Source: Scenedesmus sp. ARA3
Taxonomy: Eukaryota > Chlorophyta > Chlorophyceae > Sphaeropleales > Scenedesmaceae
Length of the DNA stretch: 64,000 nucleotides
Assembly (NCBI GenBank): GCA_004335835.1
Contig: RWJK01001792.1
Coordinates: 119,330 to 183,329, forward strand
Direction of reading: 5' to 3'
This document shows positions 33,205 to 58,726 of the stretch, in pieces (within the stretch, counting starts at the first letter, position 1; each line of letters opens with the position of its first letter). The notes under the pieces were generated by a model that was not told the DNA's origin, made no database searches, and saw nothing but the letters and a program-made list of their open reading frames with translations. Both the position numbers and the translations under genes were made by a program.

Positions 33205-35004
33205 TCACCGCGGGAAGATGGAGCGCACATGACCAGTGCCCAGCGTCAGCATGCGCACCGGCGACACCTGCAGCTGCTGCTTTACACCCGCTGCTGCTGC
33301 CGCTGCGCTGCATGCTTTGCCGTACTGCTCCAGGAATTCCAGTGCTGCTTTTTGAGCAGCCTCCAGGCTCTCGGAGCTGCTCACCTCCAGCAGCACCTGC
33401 AGAACGGCAGCAGGGCAGAGCAGCAAATTTACTTGTCAGTGCCCATCTCGTGTCCCAAGATACAGCATGATGTAGAAGACGAGGCTCTCAGAGCTGCTCA
33501 CCTCCAGCAGCACCTGCAGCACAGTAATACAGCACAACAATCTATGTATCAGTGCCTGCCTTCACATTGCAAAAAGGAAACCAGACATCAGGCTCTCCGA
33601 GCTGCTCACCTCCAGCAGCACCTGCAGAACGGCAGCAGGGCAGCTGGGCAGAGCAGCAGACCTACTTGTCAGTGCCCGTGTCATGTCACCAGTTACAGCG
33701 TGATGTAGAAGACCAGGCTCTCAGAGCTGCTCACCTCCAGCAGCACCTGCAGCACAGTAATACAGCAAAGCATATCTACGTATCAGTGCCTGCCTTTACA
33801 TTGCAGAACAAACACAAGAGACCAGGCTCTGCGAGCTGCTCACTTTCAGCAGCACCTGCACAGCGCGGCGACATGGCAGAGCAATCTCATTGCAAACTTT
33901 TGCAACGCGCTGTGCTGACAGCACGGCGTTCTGCTTCCACCAGCATGAATTGCAGCACAACTGCAAGCAAAGCAACACGCGAAGGGATGAACAGCGCGCA
34001 CCTGCTGCGTCTCTGGCGTCACTTTGCAGTGCTCCGCGTTGATGACGGGTGACACGCTCAGCACCGCCTGCGCTGAGTCGCGCAGCACGGCGAACAGCGG
34101 CGCTGCCTTGCTGGGCTTGTCTTGGATGTACGACAGGTACCTGCGGGGGATACACAATTGCAATCAGTTTTTTTGTTAGAATTCCATGGCGCTGCCTTTG
34201 CTGGGCCTGTCCCGGATATGACAGGTACCTGCGGGGTGATAGACAACACCTCACTAGTATGCTTGGCAAGAAGAATGCAATCACTGTATTAAGCCTTGAA
34301 AAAGAGAGGAAGCAAGCAACAAAGAAGTTTTAAAGGGTGAAAGCACGATCCGAAGTTGGCACCAGAGCTCGTCCTCTTTAACTTCACAGATAATTTGCTG
34401 GTGTATAATGATTGCGTCCCACAAGCCACGCCATGGACATGACGTGGGTGTTTGTGCTGTTCAGCATTTGACCAGCGACGCAAAGCCAGCCCGCTACTCA
34501 CTTGAGCATGCTCCTATCTCCAGCAAAGTACTGCAGCAGCTGATCAGCCGTCACCGCCTGGCCAGGCTTGAAGCGGCTCGCTGCTGCTGCTGCCGCTGCT
34601 GCATCCTCTGCTGAGTCGCCAGCAGCAGCAGCAGCGGCATCTGCGTCTCTAGCTAAAGGCACAAAGCTGATGTCTGCTGGTGCTAGTGCCTCATAGTGCA
34701 GCGGCAGCTGGAGTTTGTCCATGTCATGTGTGCCGATGGCTGCTGCTGCGCGCTTGTTACACAGAGGCGACTCGTGGATGGATGTCTGCAGCGCTATGAA
34801 GTTCCCAGAGAGGCCGGGCAGGGCTGCGAAGTTCACGCCGCGAAGAACGGCACACACCAGGTGCGGGCGTATGCCTGCAGCATCAATGTCATGGAACAGC
34901 ATGACCGGTGGATTAACAAAAAGTGCTTCTTGTAGCCAGATCTTCTGTCCTTGCGTGGCCTTGCCTTGCCTCTGCCTCTGCCTCTGCTGCTGCTGCTGCT
35001 GTCA

Positions 35005-35040
<36 letters not shown>

Positions 35041-38000
35041 ACCTTCAACCTCTGGATGCAAAAACAGATTTAGCTGAGCGCTACCTCTGCCTTGTAAGAT
35101 GTGTGCCCACCCTCGTCTGACACTGCTGCTGCTGCTGCTGCTGCCGGTGCTGTTGCTGCTCACCTTTCACCTCTGGGTGCACATGCACATCAAAATTGCT
35201 GTCCTTCTCCACCGGCAGCAGCTTGTAGGAGCGAGCAGCAGCAGCGGCAGCAGCCAGCGCCAGCTTGCTCATCGCTGCTGCTGCCTCCGCCTCTGATTCT
35301 TTGCTGGGCGGAGCTCCGTGCTTCTTAATGTGTGTGATGATGTTCTTCAGGCGGCCCTCCTTGAGCACCTGCAGTGGTATCAGGGTGTGTGCAAGTTTCA
35401 AGGGTGGTTCAGGCACATGAGGTGGTGTTCAGAAGGAGGCTGGCTGTCACTTGTCGATAAGGCGGCCCTCCTTGAGCACCTATGGTTTTGCGGTTGGAGG
35501 CAAGGGGTCAGGCAGGGGTTTAGACCAGCACCTGGACTAGGGTTGAGAGGGAGGGCAAGCTGAGTGTGGTGATGTTCTTCAGGCGGCCTTCTTGAGCACC
35601 TGCCGTTTTGTGGTTGTGTGCAAGGTGCGGGCAGGGGTTTAGCCCGGCATATGGATTGGCGTTTTGGGGAGGCCAAGCTGTGTGTGATGTACTGATGCAG
35701 CAACGCGTACGCTGTGCTGCAGTACCTGTGCCTTCTCAGCTTGGTTGCTGTTGAGGTGTCAAATGCATGTGGCAACTATGATAGAATGAGCACAGATGGG
35801 TCGCTGGCACAACAGCTTTGCATGTGGTAATCATGTCACCTGCTACAGCAGTGCGCAGTCTCAGCTTGGGCATCTTCTTGTCATCAAAGGGGTTGCCCTC
35901 CATCTTGCACTTTTGTGAAGACTGGCAAACAACAACAGCATAGATGTGATGTAGGTGTTACTACAGTTTGCTCGTACCTTGGGCATCTTCTTGTCATCAA
36001 AGGGGTTGCCCTCCAGCAGCAGCGACTTCAGCTTCGGCGCAGACGCCAGCTCCTGCAGGGCAGCGGGGCAGCAGGCCAGGCAGCAGCACGCTTGGAGACA
36101 GCTGCTTTGACAGTGCGGCCAAACACTGCCACATCACCGCACACAAGCACACAGAAGAACACCACTGATGCACAGACTTGAGCTTCGGCGCAGACGCCAG
36201 CTCCTGCAGGTCCGCAGGACAGCAGGCCAGCCAGCAGCACGCTTTGAAGCAGCTGCTTCGACAGTGCGGCCAGCCACTGCCACATCAACGCACATAAGCA
36301 CACAGAAGAGCACCGCTGATGCAGAGACTTGAGCTTCGGGGCAGACGCCAGCTCCTGCAGGGCCGCAGGGCCGCAGGCCAGCCGGCAGCACGCTGTGAAA
36401 GCTGCTTTGACAGTGCGGCCAAACGCTGCCACATCAACACACACAAGCACACAGAAGAACACCACTGATGCAGAGACTTGAGCTTTGGGGCAGAAGCCAG
36501 CTCCTGCAGCGCAGCAGGACAGCCGGCCGCAAGCGTTGACCCAATTGGTCAGATGCTGTTCAGGATTGCCACAAATTGGCTGCTTGTCACTAGGCAGATG
36601 CCGCAGCCTGGACAAGACCTTGGGCACAACTCGATGTGGCATGTAAGGCGGCAATGCGCAGTGCGCCCTGGGCAACGCTGGAGCGGCTGCTGGAGCTGCT
36701 GGAGCTGCTGCGCCATGGGCAACGCTGGAGCGGCTGCTGCAACTTTGTTCATACACACACGCACCTGTGGCACGGCTGTCAGTGCGCAGTGAGCCATGGC
36801 TAGGTCCAGCAGCCAACTGGCCGCACCTGGCTGCAACACACTGCTTGCACAACCTCACACGTTCCCTGAAAGTTCTGCCAGCAAGGCAAAGCACAGATTC
36901 TCTGTCACACCCTTTGTGTCACACCCTTTGTGTCACACCCAAACCCTTGGCAGCTGCCACTTGCAGGGTGTGGCCTGGAGGGCCGCACTGCTGCGGGCAT
37001 CACATCAAAACACACCTGTGGCACTGCTGTCAGTGCGCAGTGGGCCATGGCCAGGTCCAGCAGCCCGGTGAGCTTGCTGACAGCTTGGCAATCGCTGATA
37101 TCATGGTGCATACTTTATCAGGCACACACACCTGTGGCCACGCTGTCAGCGCGCAATGGGGGTGACCGCACTGCTACTAACATCCAATCAAAGCGCACCT
37201 GAGGCACCGTAGTCAACACGCAGTGGCTATAACCGCATTGCTACCAAAATCACCCAAAACACACCTGTGGCACTGCTGTCAGCGCGCAGTGGGCCATGGC
37301 CAGGTCCAGCAGCCCGGTGAGCTTGCTGATGCCGCCAGGCAGCTGCGTGATGGGATTGTGGCTGGCCACAAGAGTGGACAGCTTGGGCAGCTTCACCAGG
37401 CAGCGAGGCAGCGCCTGCGGCAGGGTGGCAGAAGGTCAAAGTTACGTCAAGCAGCTTCAGTGACATTGTGCGTTTGAAACAGCAGCTGAGCATGCGCTTG
37501 GGCAGCTTTACCAGGCAGCAAGGCAGCGCGTGCGATTGTGATAAGGTAGGAGGGTGCACAGCTGGGTTGAGCAGGCAGCTTGTGCGACATCATGCTTTTG
37601 AACCGGCTGAGCGTGTCTGGCAGGGTACGTAGGACTCTGCAAGTGTGCTTGTGAATGATGGCTTTTTTTGCTTTTTCTGAATGCAGGTGCCACTAGCACA
37701 CTTGGTGAACTGCGGTCCCACCTGCAGCTGGTTGTAGCCTATGTTGAGCACGTGCAGCTCCTTCGCATCAATCAGCGACTCTGATACACTGGTCAGCTGC
37801 AGCCCGCCAGCAGCAGCAGCAGTCCATTTGCAGCAGCAACAACCGTGGATTGACAAATAAAGAAGAGAAGCAGGCATGCTACCAGTGCCAGCAGCTGCAC
37901 AACGTAGCTCTGCTGCTTGCGATCCGCCATGCCGCCGTGCTCATCACGTACACACTGCGCATGCCAGCATCGGCATCCACGAAGCGCAGCAGCTGCACTG

Positions 38001-38116
38001 CGCTTGCATTGACCACTATTGTGCTGGTGGTCTCGCACCTTGTTGCGGCTGACATTGAGGGTGTGCAGCTTGGGCAGGCTGAAGAGGCCCTCAGGCAGCA
38101 CCTCAAGTGCATTGCC

Positions 38117-38166
<50 letters not shown>

Positions 38167-39164
38167 GCAGCAGGTGCAGCTGCATATGAGTCCGTTGACG
38201 CTGTGGAGCCGTCAGCACAGCTGTAAAACACTACTAGTGGTAAGCAGCAGACCTCCGCACCTAAGCAGCAGACCTCCGCACCGCCCTATGGTCCAGCTGC
38301 TTGCACAGACTGTACAGACATGCAGGTAACAAGCATCATGCAGTGTAGTGTCTTTAAAGGCATTAGTGATCCTAGCTGCCGTGTGATGTCGTATTTCAAG
38401 CGCGCGCACATGCCTAGGTGTGCAACTTCCTGTTGCAGCTGCTGCTAGCCTGGCAGGGCCTGTACAGATGCTGATACACCAGCCCATCTCTTTTTCCTCT
38501 TGTTCAAGTCCAGCTCAGTGTGCAAAGCAGCAGCTGCCAGTTTCGGAGCTGCAGCCTGCTGCGGCTGCAGCATGTATGCTGAAGATCACACACCTTCCAC
38601 GATTAGGGTGCGCAGCAGTGGCAGGCTGCAGATGCTGTCAGGCAGTGAAGCCAGCCCATTGTTTGTCACCAGCAGCTCTGCAGCAAGTAGCAGTAGTACT
38701 GACATGTGTCAGTTGATGCGCAGCCATTGCCGTGGCACTGCCATGGTAGCACGCTGGCAGTTGCTCTGCTTGGTAGGCTTCGATTTGGATTGCGGGTCAC
38801 TGCTGTACCGTGCTACGTTGATGAATTACTCCACAATGCATCTAGGAAATGCTGCAAAGTATGTATGCAGCAGCGGTGCAAGCAAACCATAAATGCACAG
38901 CAGGTGTCCCTGCTGCTGCTGCTGCTGCTGAAGCTGCTTCACATGCCATGCACCCCACTCACCGTGCAGCTGCGTAACCTGACCTAAGCTCTGAGGCAGC
39001 TCCGTCAGCTGTGCGCAACCAGACAGCTCGGCAAACGTGAGGAAGCTTGGCAGCTGCTCTGGCACTTTGCCGCTGCTCTCTTCAAGCCGCTGCTCCAGCG
39101 TCTTGCCAGTAACACGCAGCTCATGCTTGTTGTTATCTACACAAGCTTGTACCTCCGGCCACAT
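33205..39164 (-). CDS. LRRC47-like protein: leucine-rich repeats plus PheRS-beta-type B3/4 domain, 10 exons, 548 aa
   Basis: Minus-strand exons: 39164-38963, 38677-38594, 38115-38039, 37796-37722, 37414-37265, 36052-35978, 35368-35164, 34949-34502, 34140-34002, 33396-33205. Phases close exactly. Residues 1 to about 221 hold LRRs (LLVTNNGLASLPDSICSLPL, LFSLPKLHTLNVSRNKV, LIDAKELHVLNIGYNQLQ, LKSLLLEGNPFDDKKMPK). A basic linker follows (KEGRLKNIITHIKKHG). Then comes the B3/4 fold: VMLFHDIDAAGIRPHLVCAV, AAAIGTHDMDKLQLPLHYEA, YLSYIQDKPSKAAPLFAVLR, SVSPVINAEHCKVTPETQ, VLLEVSSSESLEAA. The end GHVRSIFPR matches LRRC47-type proteins rather than true PheRS beta, which continues much further. In PheRS, B3/4 is an editing/tRNA-recognition domain; a translation-linked role here is inferred. 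At least six of its junctions have duplicated copies. Confidence 0.9.
33365..33870 (-). repeat. Five tandem copies of the exon 10 5' edge plus acceptor (LRRC47-like gene)
   Basis: On the plus strand the block GAGCTGCTCACCTCCAGCAG followed by CACCTGCAG occurs at about 33375, 33494, 33600, 33727 and (diverged) 33834. The lowest-coordinate copy is the real exon 10 start (VLLEVSSSESL). Spacing is about 106-127 bp, so the intron offers four extra acceptors. Confidence 0.9.
34190..34240 (-). repeat. Copy of the exon 9 5' edge plus acceptor (LRRC47-like gene)
   Basis: CCTTTGCTGGGCCTGTCCCG..GACAGGTACCTGCGGGG near 34194-34236 mirrors the real exon 9 start at about 34105-34148 (encoding YLSYIQDKPSK). 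One internal codon position is lost, so the copy is frame-disturbed. Confidence 0.75.
35030..35065 (-). repeat. Copy of the exon 7 3' edge plus donor (LRRC47-like gene)
   Basis: GCTGCTCACCTTCAACCTCT at about 35034 copies the real exon 7 end (GCTGCTCACCTTTCACCTCT near 35155). Both are flanked by the same CTG tract on the plus strand. Confidence 0.75.
35345..35610 (-). repeat. Three copies of the exon 7 5' edge plus acceptor
   Basis: GGCGGCCCTCCTTGAGCACC (encoding VLKEGRLK on the minus strand) is at the real exon start (about 35350) and again near 35460. A diverged copy lacking one base (GGCGGCCTTCTTGAGCACC) is near 35582. Only the first is followed by the ACCTGCAG acceptor in consensus form. 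Confidence 0.8.
35860..36530 (-). repeat. Copies of both edges of exon 6 (LRRC47-like gene)
   Basis: The exon 6 start plus acceptor (CAGACGCCAGCTCCTGCAGG on the plus strand) is at about 36040 and recurs near 36191, 36342 and 36491, a period of about 150 bp. The exon 6 donor side (CTTGGGCATCTTCTTGTCAT) recurs at about 35868-35905 with its downstream bases but without the donor. A 75-bp exon is thus framed by partial copies of itself on both sides. Confidence 0.85.
36765..37330 (-). repeat. Copies of the exon 5 3' edge plus donor (LRRC47-like gene)
   Basis: CACCTGTGGCACTGCTGTCA followed by GCGCAGTGGGCCATGG marks the real exon 5 end (from about 37262). Copies are near 37195 (weak), 37127 (short), 37013 (long, about 70 bp) and 36768. 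On the minus strand these lie inside intron 5 after the real donor. Confidence 0.85.
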
Positions 39165-40601
39165 TGTGTGCGATCAGACGCCTAGAGGCTAAGATCGCCG
39201 AGACAGTTGTGGCACGCACGGAGACCAATGATGGGAGGAGATAGCAGCTGCACCTTTCGCTTCACGGCTGGATTTGAGGCGAATACGTGTACGCTGTCGC
39301 CTGTCGTGTTTGCATCATGTCGGCTTGCATAGCACCAGCTGATAACAGGGAAATGTACTGCCTTTGTCATTCAATGTATCAGGCTTTATGTGAAGAGCAG
39401 CACCGCAGCAGAAGGGGCCTTAAAATGGAAAATGGGGAATAAACGCACCTGTTTCCAATGGGAGACGGGCAGGAGTGGGAGCTATCTGTGGGAGGCGGTG
39501 CTTGCCCTGCGGTGCAAATGGCTGACTCGGAATTATCTCCAGGAAGGTAGCAATATCGGACTTGTATAGCGGATCAAAAACAGGTTGGCATGGCACGTGC
39601 AATTCTAGATGTGATACACCATAACAGCAGGTTGCGGGGTAGGGCAAAGAAAATTGATGTGTTTGTGGCGCCGTGTGGTGGGGTCACTGTACAGTCACGG
39701 TGGTACTTGAAAATTGACGTCATCAACGCAGCGGCAGATCCTGCAGACCCTGGAGCGCTATCAGATGGCTCAGTTTCTGCTACAGTCGCGTGTTCAGCCA
39801 CCTGCCAGGCTGGTCGATTCCAGGCAGCAGCATGCCATCAGTGCCACTAGAGGAATTTGGGTTCAGGCGGAGGGATATGCCAGGCTCACTTGGCAGCAGG
39901 CCCCCACAATGAAGTTCCTTTTAGACCCTTACATTGATCAGCAACCTATACATACATAAACAATCGTTTATCATTGGCAGTGACAATGGATGACACCCGA
40001 GCAGTTCAGCAGCTGACGTGGCGAGTGTCATTCACGACGTGCTGTTCACCTGCGGTAGTTGAAGAACCTGTCGCAAGCATAACAAAAGTCAAGCAGTTCG
40101 TATGGATTTGATTATGTAACGATTGGAACGCTCTACTGTCGATGTGTTTTCGAATTCTGTATTGACGCACTCACAGGCGTGCCACGCCGTTCAGGAACAT
40201 GACATATTGCCAAGTATCATAGGGAGATGCATTTGCCGCTAACACAGGGCGTACTGGGTGCAAGGTGGGCGCTTCAGGCGTGCACGGGAGGAAGGCATGC
40301 GCACTACGTTGATGTCGATGAATGTTCTGTGTCCCATACGTCTGCTTAGAGTTTTAGTACCAGCACAAGCTGCTGCGTCCTTCTGCAAGCACAACCCTAG
40401 AGCTTCCGAAACGTTTTATGCCCCAGTCCTCCTAGCGCTGTAAACATGACCTAGGTACTCATCTTGGTAGAGTAAGAAGCTGTTATCGCCTTTATATCCC
40501 GCAGGAGTCTGGCTGGGCACCAGCAGCTGCAGCAACATCTTTGGCAGCACCATCCTTGGCAGCAGCCTGGAAGCAGAGCATGCAACCTTCAACCTTCAAC
40601 C
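39165..40601. promoter_or_regulatory. Head-to-head intergenic region, LRRC47-like (-) and PFOR (+)
   Basis: About 1.4 kb between start codons, expected to hold both promoters. An 86-codon open frame at 39590-39850 shows no family resemblance. No regulatory motif could be assigned with confidence. Confidence 0.4.
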
Positions 40602-53522
<12,921 letters not shown>

Positions 53523-53602
53523 CGATATTTAGTGATACGGCAGCAGGAGGTGTGCGCATGGCAGGTGCGGCAGCAGATCCTGGCTAAAGAATAGCAGCAG
53601 CC

Positions 53603-53638
<36 letters not shown>

Positions 53639-53965
53639 ATGACGGCGGCTGCAGCAGGAGGTGGACGCACGGCAGGCGTGGCTGCACAGGCTTGCCACGC
53701 AGCAGCTGGAGCAGCTGCAGCAACTGCATGTGCTGCCCAAGCACAGCCTTGGAGTGCGGTAGGCATGCAGCCTGGCTGCGTCTGCTGAGCTGCAGGCGCA
53801 GTTGCAGCAGGAGGTGGGCGAACGACAGGCGGGGCTGCAGATCCTGGCAAAAGAACAGCGACAGTGGCAGCAGCAGCAGTGACGGCGGCTGCAGCAGGGG
53901 GTTGACGCACAGCAAGCGCGGCTGCAGTTGCTTGCCAGTGAGCAGCAGCAGCAGCAGTAATGGGT
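53523..53965 (+). repeat. Degenerate copies of the PFOR 3' coding end
   Basis: The last PFOR codons encode LQQEVEARQAWLQLLAKE then poly-Gln. After the stop, related segments recur near 53645-53700, 53795-53880 and 53890-53955 (for example GCAGCAGGAGGTGGACGCAC and GGCTGCAGATCCTGGCAAAA), each followed by CAG runs. Frames are broken by TGA codons. Confidence 0.8.
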
Positions 53966-55890
53966 GCATCTGCTGACGTAGCAGCAGGTATATTTGTTGC
54001 AGGCATATGGTGTGAGCCGCAGTATCTATGGCATGTGGTTTGTGCATTTGTATTACGCAGTTTTCACTCTTGTTTTGTTTCCACCAGATCTCTAGCATAA
54101 AAAGCAGGTCTATGTTTTGCTGTCTGAGGCATGCCTCCTCATATGGTGACGCCTCAATTTTTGTCAGCGCCAGCATTGTACAGGTTGCTTGCATGCGTGA
54201 ATGATCAGGCAGCTCAGTGTGTGCGTGGCAAGTGTGTTGCTGTCATTTGTCATTTAGTACTGGAGCAAGCTACGCACGCATTTTGTATCACAGACACTGC
54301 ATATAAGTTTTGTCAGTGGCATTTTTGCTGCGGTGAGAACCATGTCTTATCAGCTGCTATGCCACAAAGGTTGAGTATTTTCCTGCAGCCGGAACCCAAT
54401 GCACAACAGCAGGCCCCTGCTGCAGCGCTGCACAGCAGCTGTGAGGCATATCAGCCAGTGTGTGAGAGGCATTGTGTTATTAGTGTGCTGCTGCATCTTC
54501 AACAGCAGGCAACCACAGGTGTCCGGCATTTTAGCACGTGGCACTTGCTGCGTGCCTCTGCAAAGAGCTGTTTTTTGGTCAAGCAGCAAATAGGCAGTGA
54601 GCCTGCCGTGCTCCGCTGTGAGCCCTGCTGGTCTGTGCCAGTAGTGCCGGTACCTCTCAAGTGTAGTGCGTGTCAGGCGTGCATGCGGCGCTGTACACAT
54701 GACTGGCTGTGTGCTGCTGTTTGCAGTGCACAGCGTTATAAAGTCAGTATCATCCCATGCCTTGCATGCGTGCTGGAGCTGGTATGCACGCCACAGCAAC
54801 ATGTGGCGGCATGTGTTCACTGAGCCACCTAGGCACCTGTGTAGGATGGGTTGCAAGCATTGCGGAAGTCGTGCGACATTGGGCCACTCTGTGCATAGGA
54901 TGAACTCAATCGTGCGCTGGGCAGAGTTGCCAGAGCCTTGAGCCGCCAGCAATCAGCGCATTCGGACACATTTTTGGAACACAATCCGCCTTGTGCATGT
55001 GGTAAGTGTGAGTGTCAGCCCTGGGATAGCTTTGACAGTCCAGCATTCTATGTCCTTGTCAACTAACCTGGCACGCAGCCTGAGCTGTTGTGAACTTGTG
55101 CATTTTCCTCGTCTCCAGCGTGTATTGGCTACAATGCTGGGTGCCGCATCTGTGTGGAACATGTTTGCTACCGGTGACAGGCTCCGGGTGATGCCATTTT
55201 CTGTGCACCAGCGTTTTCACATACAGTGTGTCGCGCTGCTCTGGCCTGCAGCAGTTGGCTTGCATCATCTACCGACAGATGACAGCATCATCATCTTCAA
55301 CCACACTTGGCAGGTGTTTCAGGCCGCATGTCGTGTGGTGCTTGGGTGTTCTGGTTGGGTGTGCAGCTGCGTTATATTGATTGAAAGGACTGCCTGGGTA
55401 CGCTGATGTGGTTGCCTTTGCAGCTTAGTGCCACATCTGGGTGCTTGGTGTTGTATGGGCAGCACTGCAACTGTTACAGCTAGCGCTAGGCTACCATGGT
55501 AGATGGCCAGACATCTCAGCTCAGCTGAGCAGTGCAGTGCATCATTGGGAGCCAGCCGACATGCAGTGCTGGGCAGGTACTGCATGATGGTGGTGTATGC
55601 ATGCTTTAATCACTTTTGAGTCTCCCTGATCAAATGTTTAAGCTCGCAGCTTGAGCTATCCATGACAGGGTGCCATGGTCCGTCCAAGGTTGCCAGCTGC
55701 ACTGCTGCTTGTAACACTGCAAATCCAAGCCTCGTGCACTGGATGAACCTCAGCTACGCATGCCACTTTAAGTTTCATACTCGCTTTCTTTGTACCGGCT
55801 TGCAATCGCTTTCATGCCAGCTAGATTTGAATCGTTTAAACAGTAAGGCTTCGCGTTCGCCCACAACAGACTCGCAGCAAGCTCAGCAGC
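53966..55890. other. Region between PFOR and the first MYND gene
   Basis: No family-supported gene. An ATG-initiated frame of 230 codons (54131-54823) is open but Cys/His-scattered, without any motif I recognise; it could be a lineage-specific gene or chance. The sequence just upstream of 55891 (TTTGAATCGTTTAAACAG..GGCTTCGCGTTC) is paralleled upstream of the second MYND gene and probably belongs to the promoter/5' UTR. Confidence 0.4.
55810..55890 (+). promoter_or_regulatory. Shared 5' leader/proximal promoter of the MYND gene pair
   Basis: GCAATCGCTT, TTTGAATCG and GGCTTCGC occur in the same order here and at about 60359-60412 upstream of the second copy, within about 80 bp of each ATG. Coding similarity starts right after. 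The duplication therefore included the leader. Confidence 0.5.
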
Positions 55891-56710
55891 ATGCAACGCC
55901 TCAAATTGGGTCGTCATGGCGAAGTTCACAATGTTTTGAAAGAGCTGGTAGAGGGCGACATCGAGGTCTTCGGCAGGCTGCAGCCGAGGCTGTACATAGC
56001 CCTGCCAGTGATCCAGCAGCAGGCTGAAGAGCGAGGCACGCTAGCCATAGTCATCGACAGCAACAGCGAAAGGCTGTCACTGCTGCAAGCTGCGGCTGCA
56101 GCGGCTAGCAGAGGCTTAGCTTTGGCGCCTCTTGGGGCCAGCAGCAGCAGTAGCAGCTCTTCAACATACAGGCAGGGGTTGCTGTGCATAGCACGCTGTT
56201 GCGACGTAGCAAATGCAATGGTAGCTGGGCGTGTCAGCAGCACGTCTGTTACCTATGACAGGCGTGCACAGGAGGAAGCCGCTGTGGCGGTGCAATCAAC
56301 AGGTGCGCAGATCATGTGCTGAGTCATGACATGGTGATCACCACAAACGAGCAGCATGAAGCTGCGCGTTGGGCACCTGCGCAGTGCCACCTGTAAACGG
56401 CAGTCAACGCAGGTATCAGCTGCAGCATAATAAGCACAGCTTTGTGTTCATACTGCATCCTACAGAGCCTGCTGCATCCTCAGGCCGTTTCATGCACCTT
56501 GCGGCGGACCCAATTGATTACTGCTCAATGTTGGTCATGCCGTGCAGGGCTGCTGGCAGCTCTCCCTGCTGCCTGCACTGCAGCAGCAAACATGCTGCAG
56601 CACGAGCAGCAGCAAGATTTGGACCCACAGATCACCAGTGCTGTGATGCGGCTAGCAGCAGCAGAGCTGCAGGTGTTGGAGACCTTTGCCAGCCTTGCTT
56701 GGCGAGCACA

Positions 56711-56765
<55 letters not shown>

Positions 56766-58692
56766 TATCTCAGCAATAGCAAGCAGCTAGGCAATGCTGT
56801 ACTGCCTTCTGTCAAGCTGGCAGCAGCAGTGTTCGCTAACTCAGCTGACCGGGACGGCATCATTTCCGCAGTGCGTGTGGCAGAGCAGCTGTGCGCAGCA
56901 TTATATGTAGAGACGCAGTGCTGCCATGGCGCCGGGCTCAGCAGGGCGCCAGATGCAGAACTGTTGCCTCAACTTGGCAATCATGACGGCTGCACGCCGC
57001 CGTCACAGCAGCTGCTGCGGTCAACAGAGCTACTGCAGTTGCTTGCTGCTGCGCTTGCTCTCTACGTGCAGCAGTTGGCTTACCTGATGTGCAGCAGCAG
57101 CGGAGGCGATGGTCAGAGTGAGTGTGGCGACAACTCACAGCTGCAGGAGGCAGCAGAAGCATCAGCAGCGTGGGCCAGCGGTTCTGCTGGCAGCTGCGCA
57201 GCAGCTCAGCTGCTGCAGGCGGCTGGCTTTCCACAGGTGCAGCACGTGCTGGCATCGCCAGCTGCCCTGGCTGCTGTTGTTGCCATCCCGCCGAGCAACC
57301 TAGAAACCTGGGTGCGAGCGATCAGCGAAGTCATGCAGCATGTGTGGAGCGGCATTGCAGGCGCATCAGGGTCTGCTCAAGGCAGTGACAGCTGTGGCAG
57401 CTGCAGCAGCAGCACTGCTGGTCACCCCGAGCCAGCATCGATGAGCTCTCTTGGCCTCATGAGCAGCTGGAATCTTGCACAGCAGCACTACCACCACCAG
57501 CAGCAGCAGCAGCAGGCACAGTGTTCACCTGCTGGCCTGCTGCAGCCCTGTGCGCTGGTCAAGGTGCAGTCTGTGCTGCTGTCGGGCGACCTGACCAGCA
57601 AGTGCCCCAACCTGTCTACACTGCTGGAGATGCTGATGACTGCATCACAGAAGAACGGCGAGCTGCCATTTTTAGTGAAGAATGGCCTGCTGCAGCCGGT
57701 GCTGCTGCAGCTGCTGCCACACCTGCAGCAAGTGTCGGCTGACCCAGCCAGCAGTACTAGCGAGAGCAGCAGGATCAGCAGCTCTTTGAAAGTTGCCAGG
57801 CCAAGCTGCTGCTGCTGCTGGCCGATGAAGGCGAGGCGGCTTTGGGGTTGCAGCCTGCTGGGCCTTTATGACTTTGTGTGTTTTAGCAGACGGCCAGTAT
57901 AACAGATGGCCCTGTCTAGTATCAGGCTGCTGTCTGCCATCTGAACAGAGCAACAGCATCATGCTTCTGTGTAGTAAAGTTTTGAAGCGCCAACTAATGC
58001 CAGTCGCTCTCGTGAAGTGGTTTGCGTTCTTGTAATGACGCAGCAGCTGTGCTAGTTGTTCTATACCTTGTGTCATCCTGCCCTGTTGATTTCCGCATGC
58101 AGACGACAACTACCTGGCAGCCCTCTTCGCCGCCATTCTCAGCAGCGGCAGCAGCAGCAGCAGCAGCACCACCACCAGCACCACCACCAGCAGTCCAGGG
58201 CTGCTGCTGTCCTCCTTTGAGGCAGCGCTGAGGCACGGCCGTGGGCAGGACACACCTATACACGCCCCGGAGCGCATGCAGACATTTGCGCAAGCCGTTG
58301 CCCTTGCCTCCATGCCTGCTGCAGATAAGGCATTGCTGCAGCAGCTAGTCAGCAGCTCCTTGGATCTGCTAAGTGGTGAGCCCCAGCTGCTAGGCCCGCT
58401 GTTTGCGCTGCAAGTGAGCTGCCTGAAGTACGCATGGTGCTGGGTGACTCCCATGTACATGCCCACAAGCATCCTCAGAGCCGTGATGCTTATGGTGGTG
58501 CCCACCGGCGACGTATGCTCCTCAGTATTCAACACGATTCAGCTGCGGCTTCAGCAGCAAGCATGCACCAGCACCACCTGCAGCAGCACCACCACCAGCA
58601 GCAGCAGCAGCAGCAGTACCAGCGGTGCAACGAGCCGTGCCCGTGCAGTGACAGGCAGCCAGCAGCAGGGCTTAGCAGCCAGCCGAGCAGAG

Positions 58693-58726
<34 letters not shown>

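Noticed and set aside
34002..34949. True cytosolic PheRS beta subunit
   Set aside because: The B3/4 part fits, but the N-terminal part is leucine-rich repeats and the protein ends soon after B3/4, as in LRRC47-type proteins; the catalytic-core-like remainder of PheRS beta is absent.
36028..36894. 288-codon minus-strand frame as a separate gene
   Set aside because: It is an open frame running through the exon 6 edge-copy array of the LRRC47-like gene, in a frame other than that of the true exon.
54131..54823. 230-codon ATG-initiated frame as a Cys-rich gene
   Set aside because: Cys and His are scattered without a zinc-binding pattern, and there is no repeat or family signal. Left as a low-probability lineage-specific gene.
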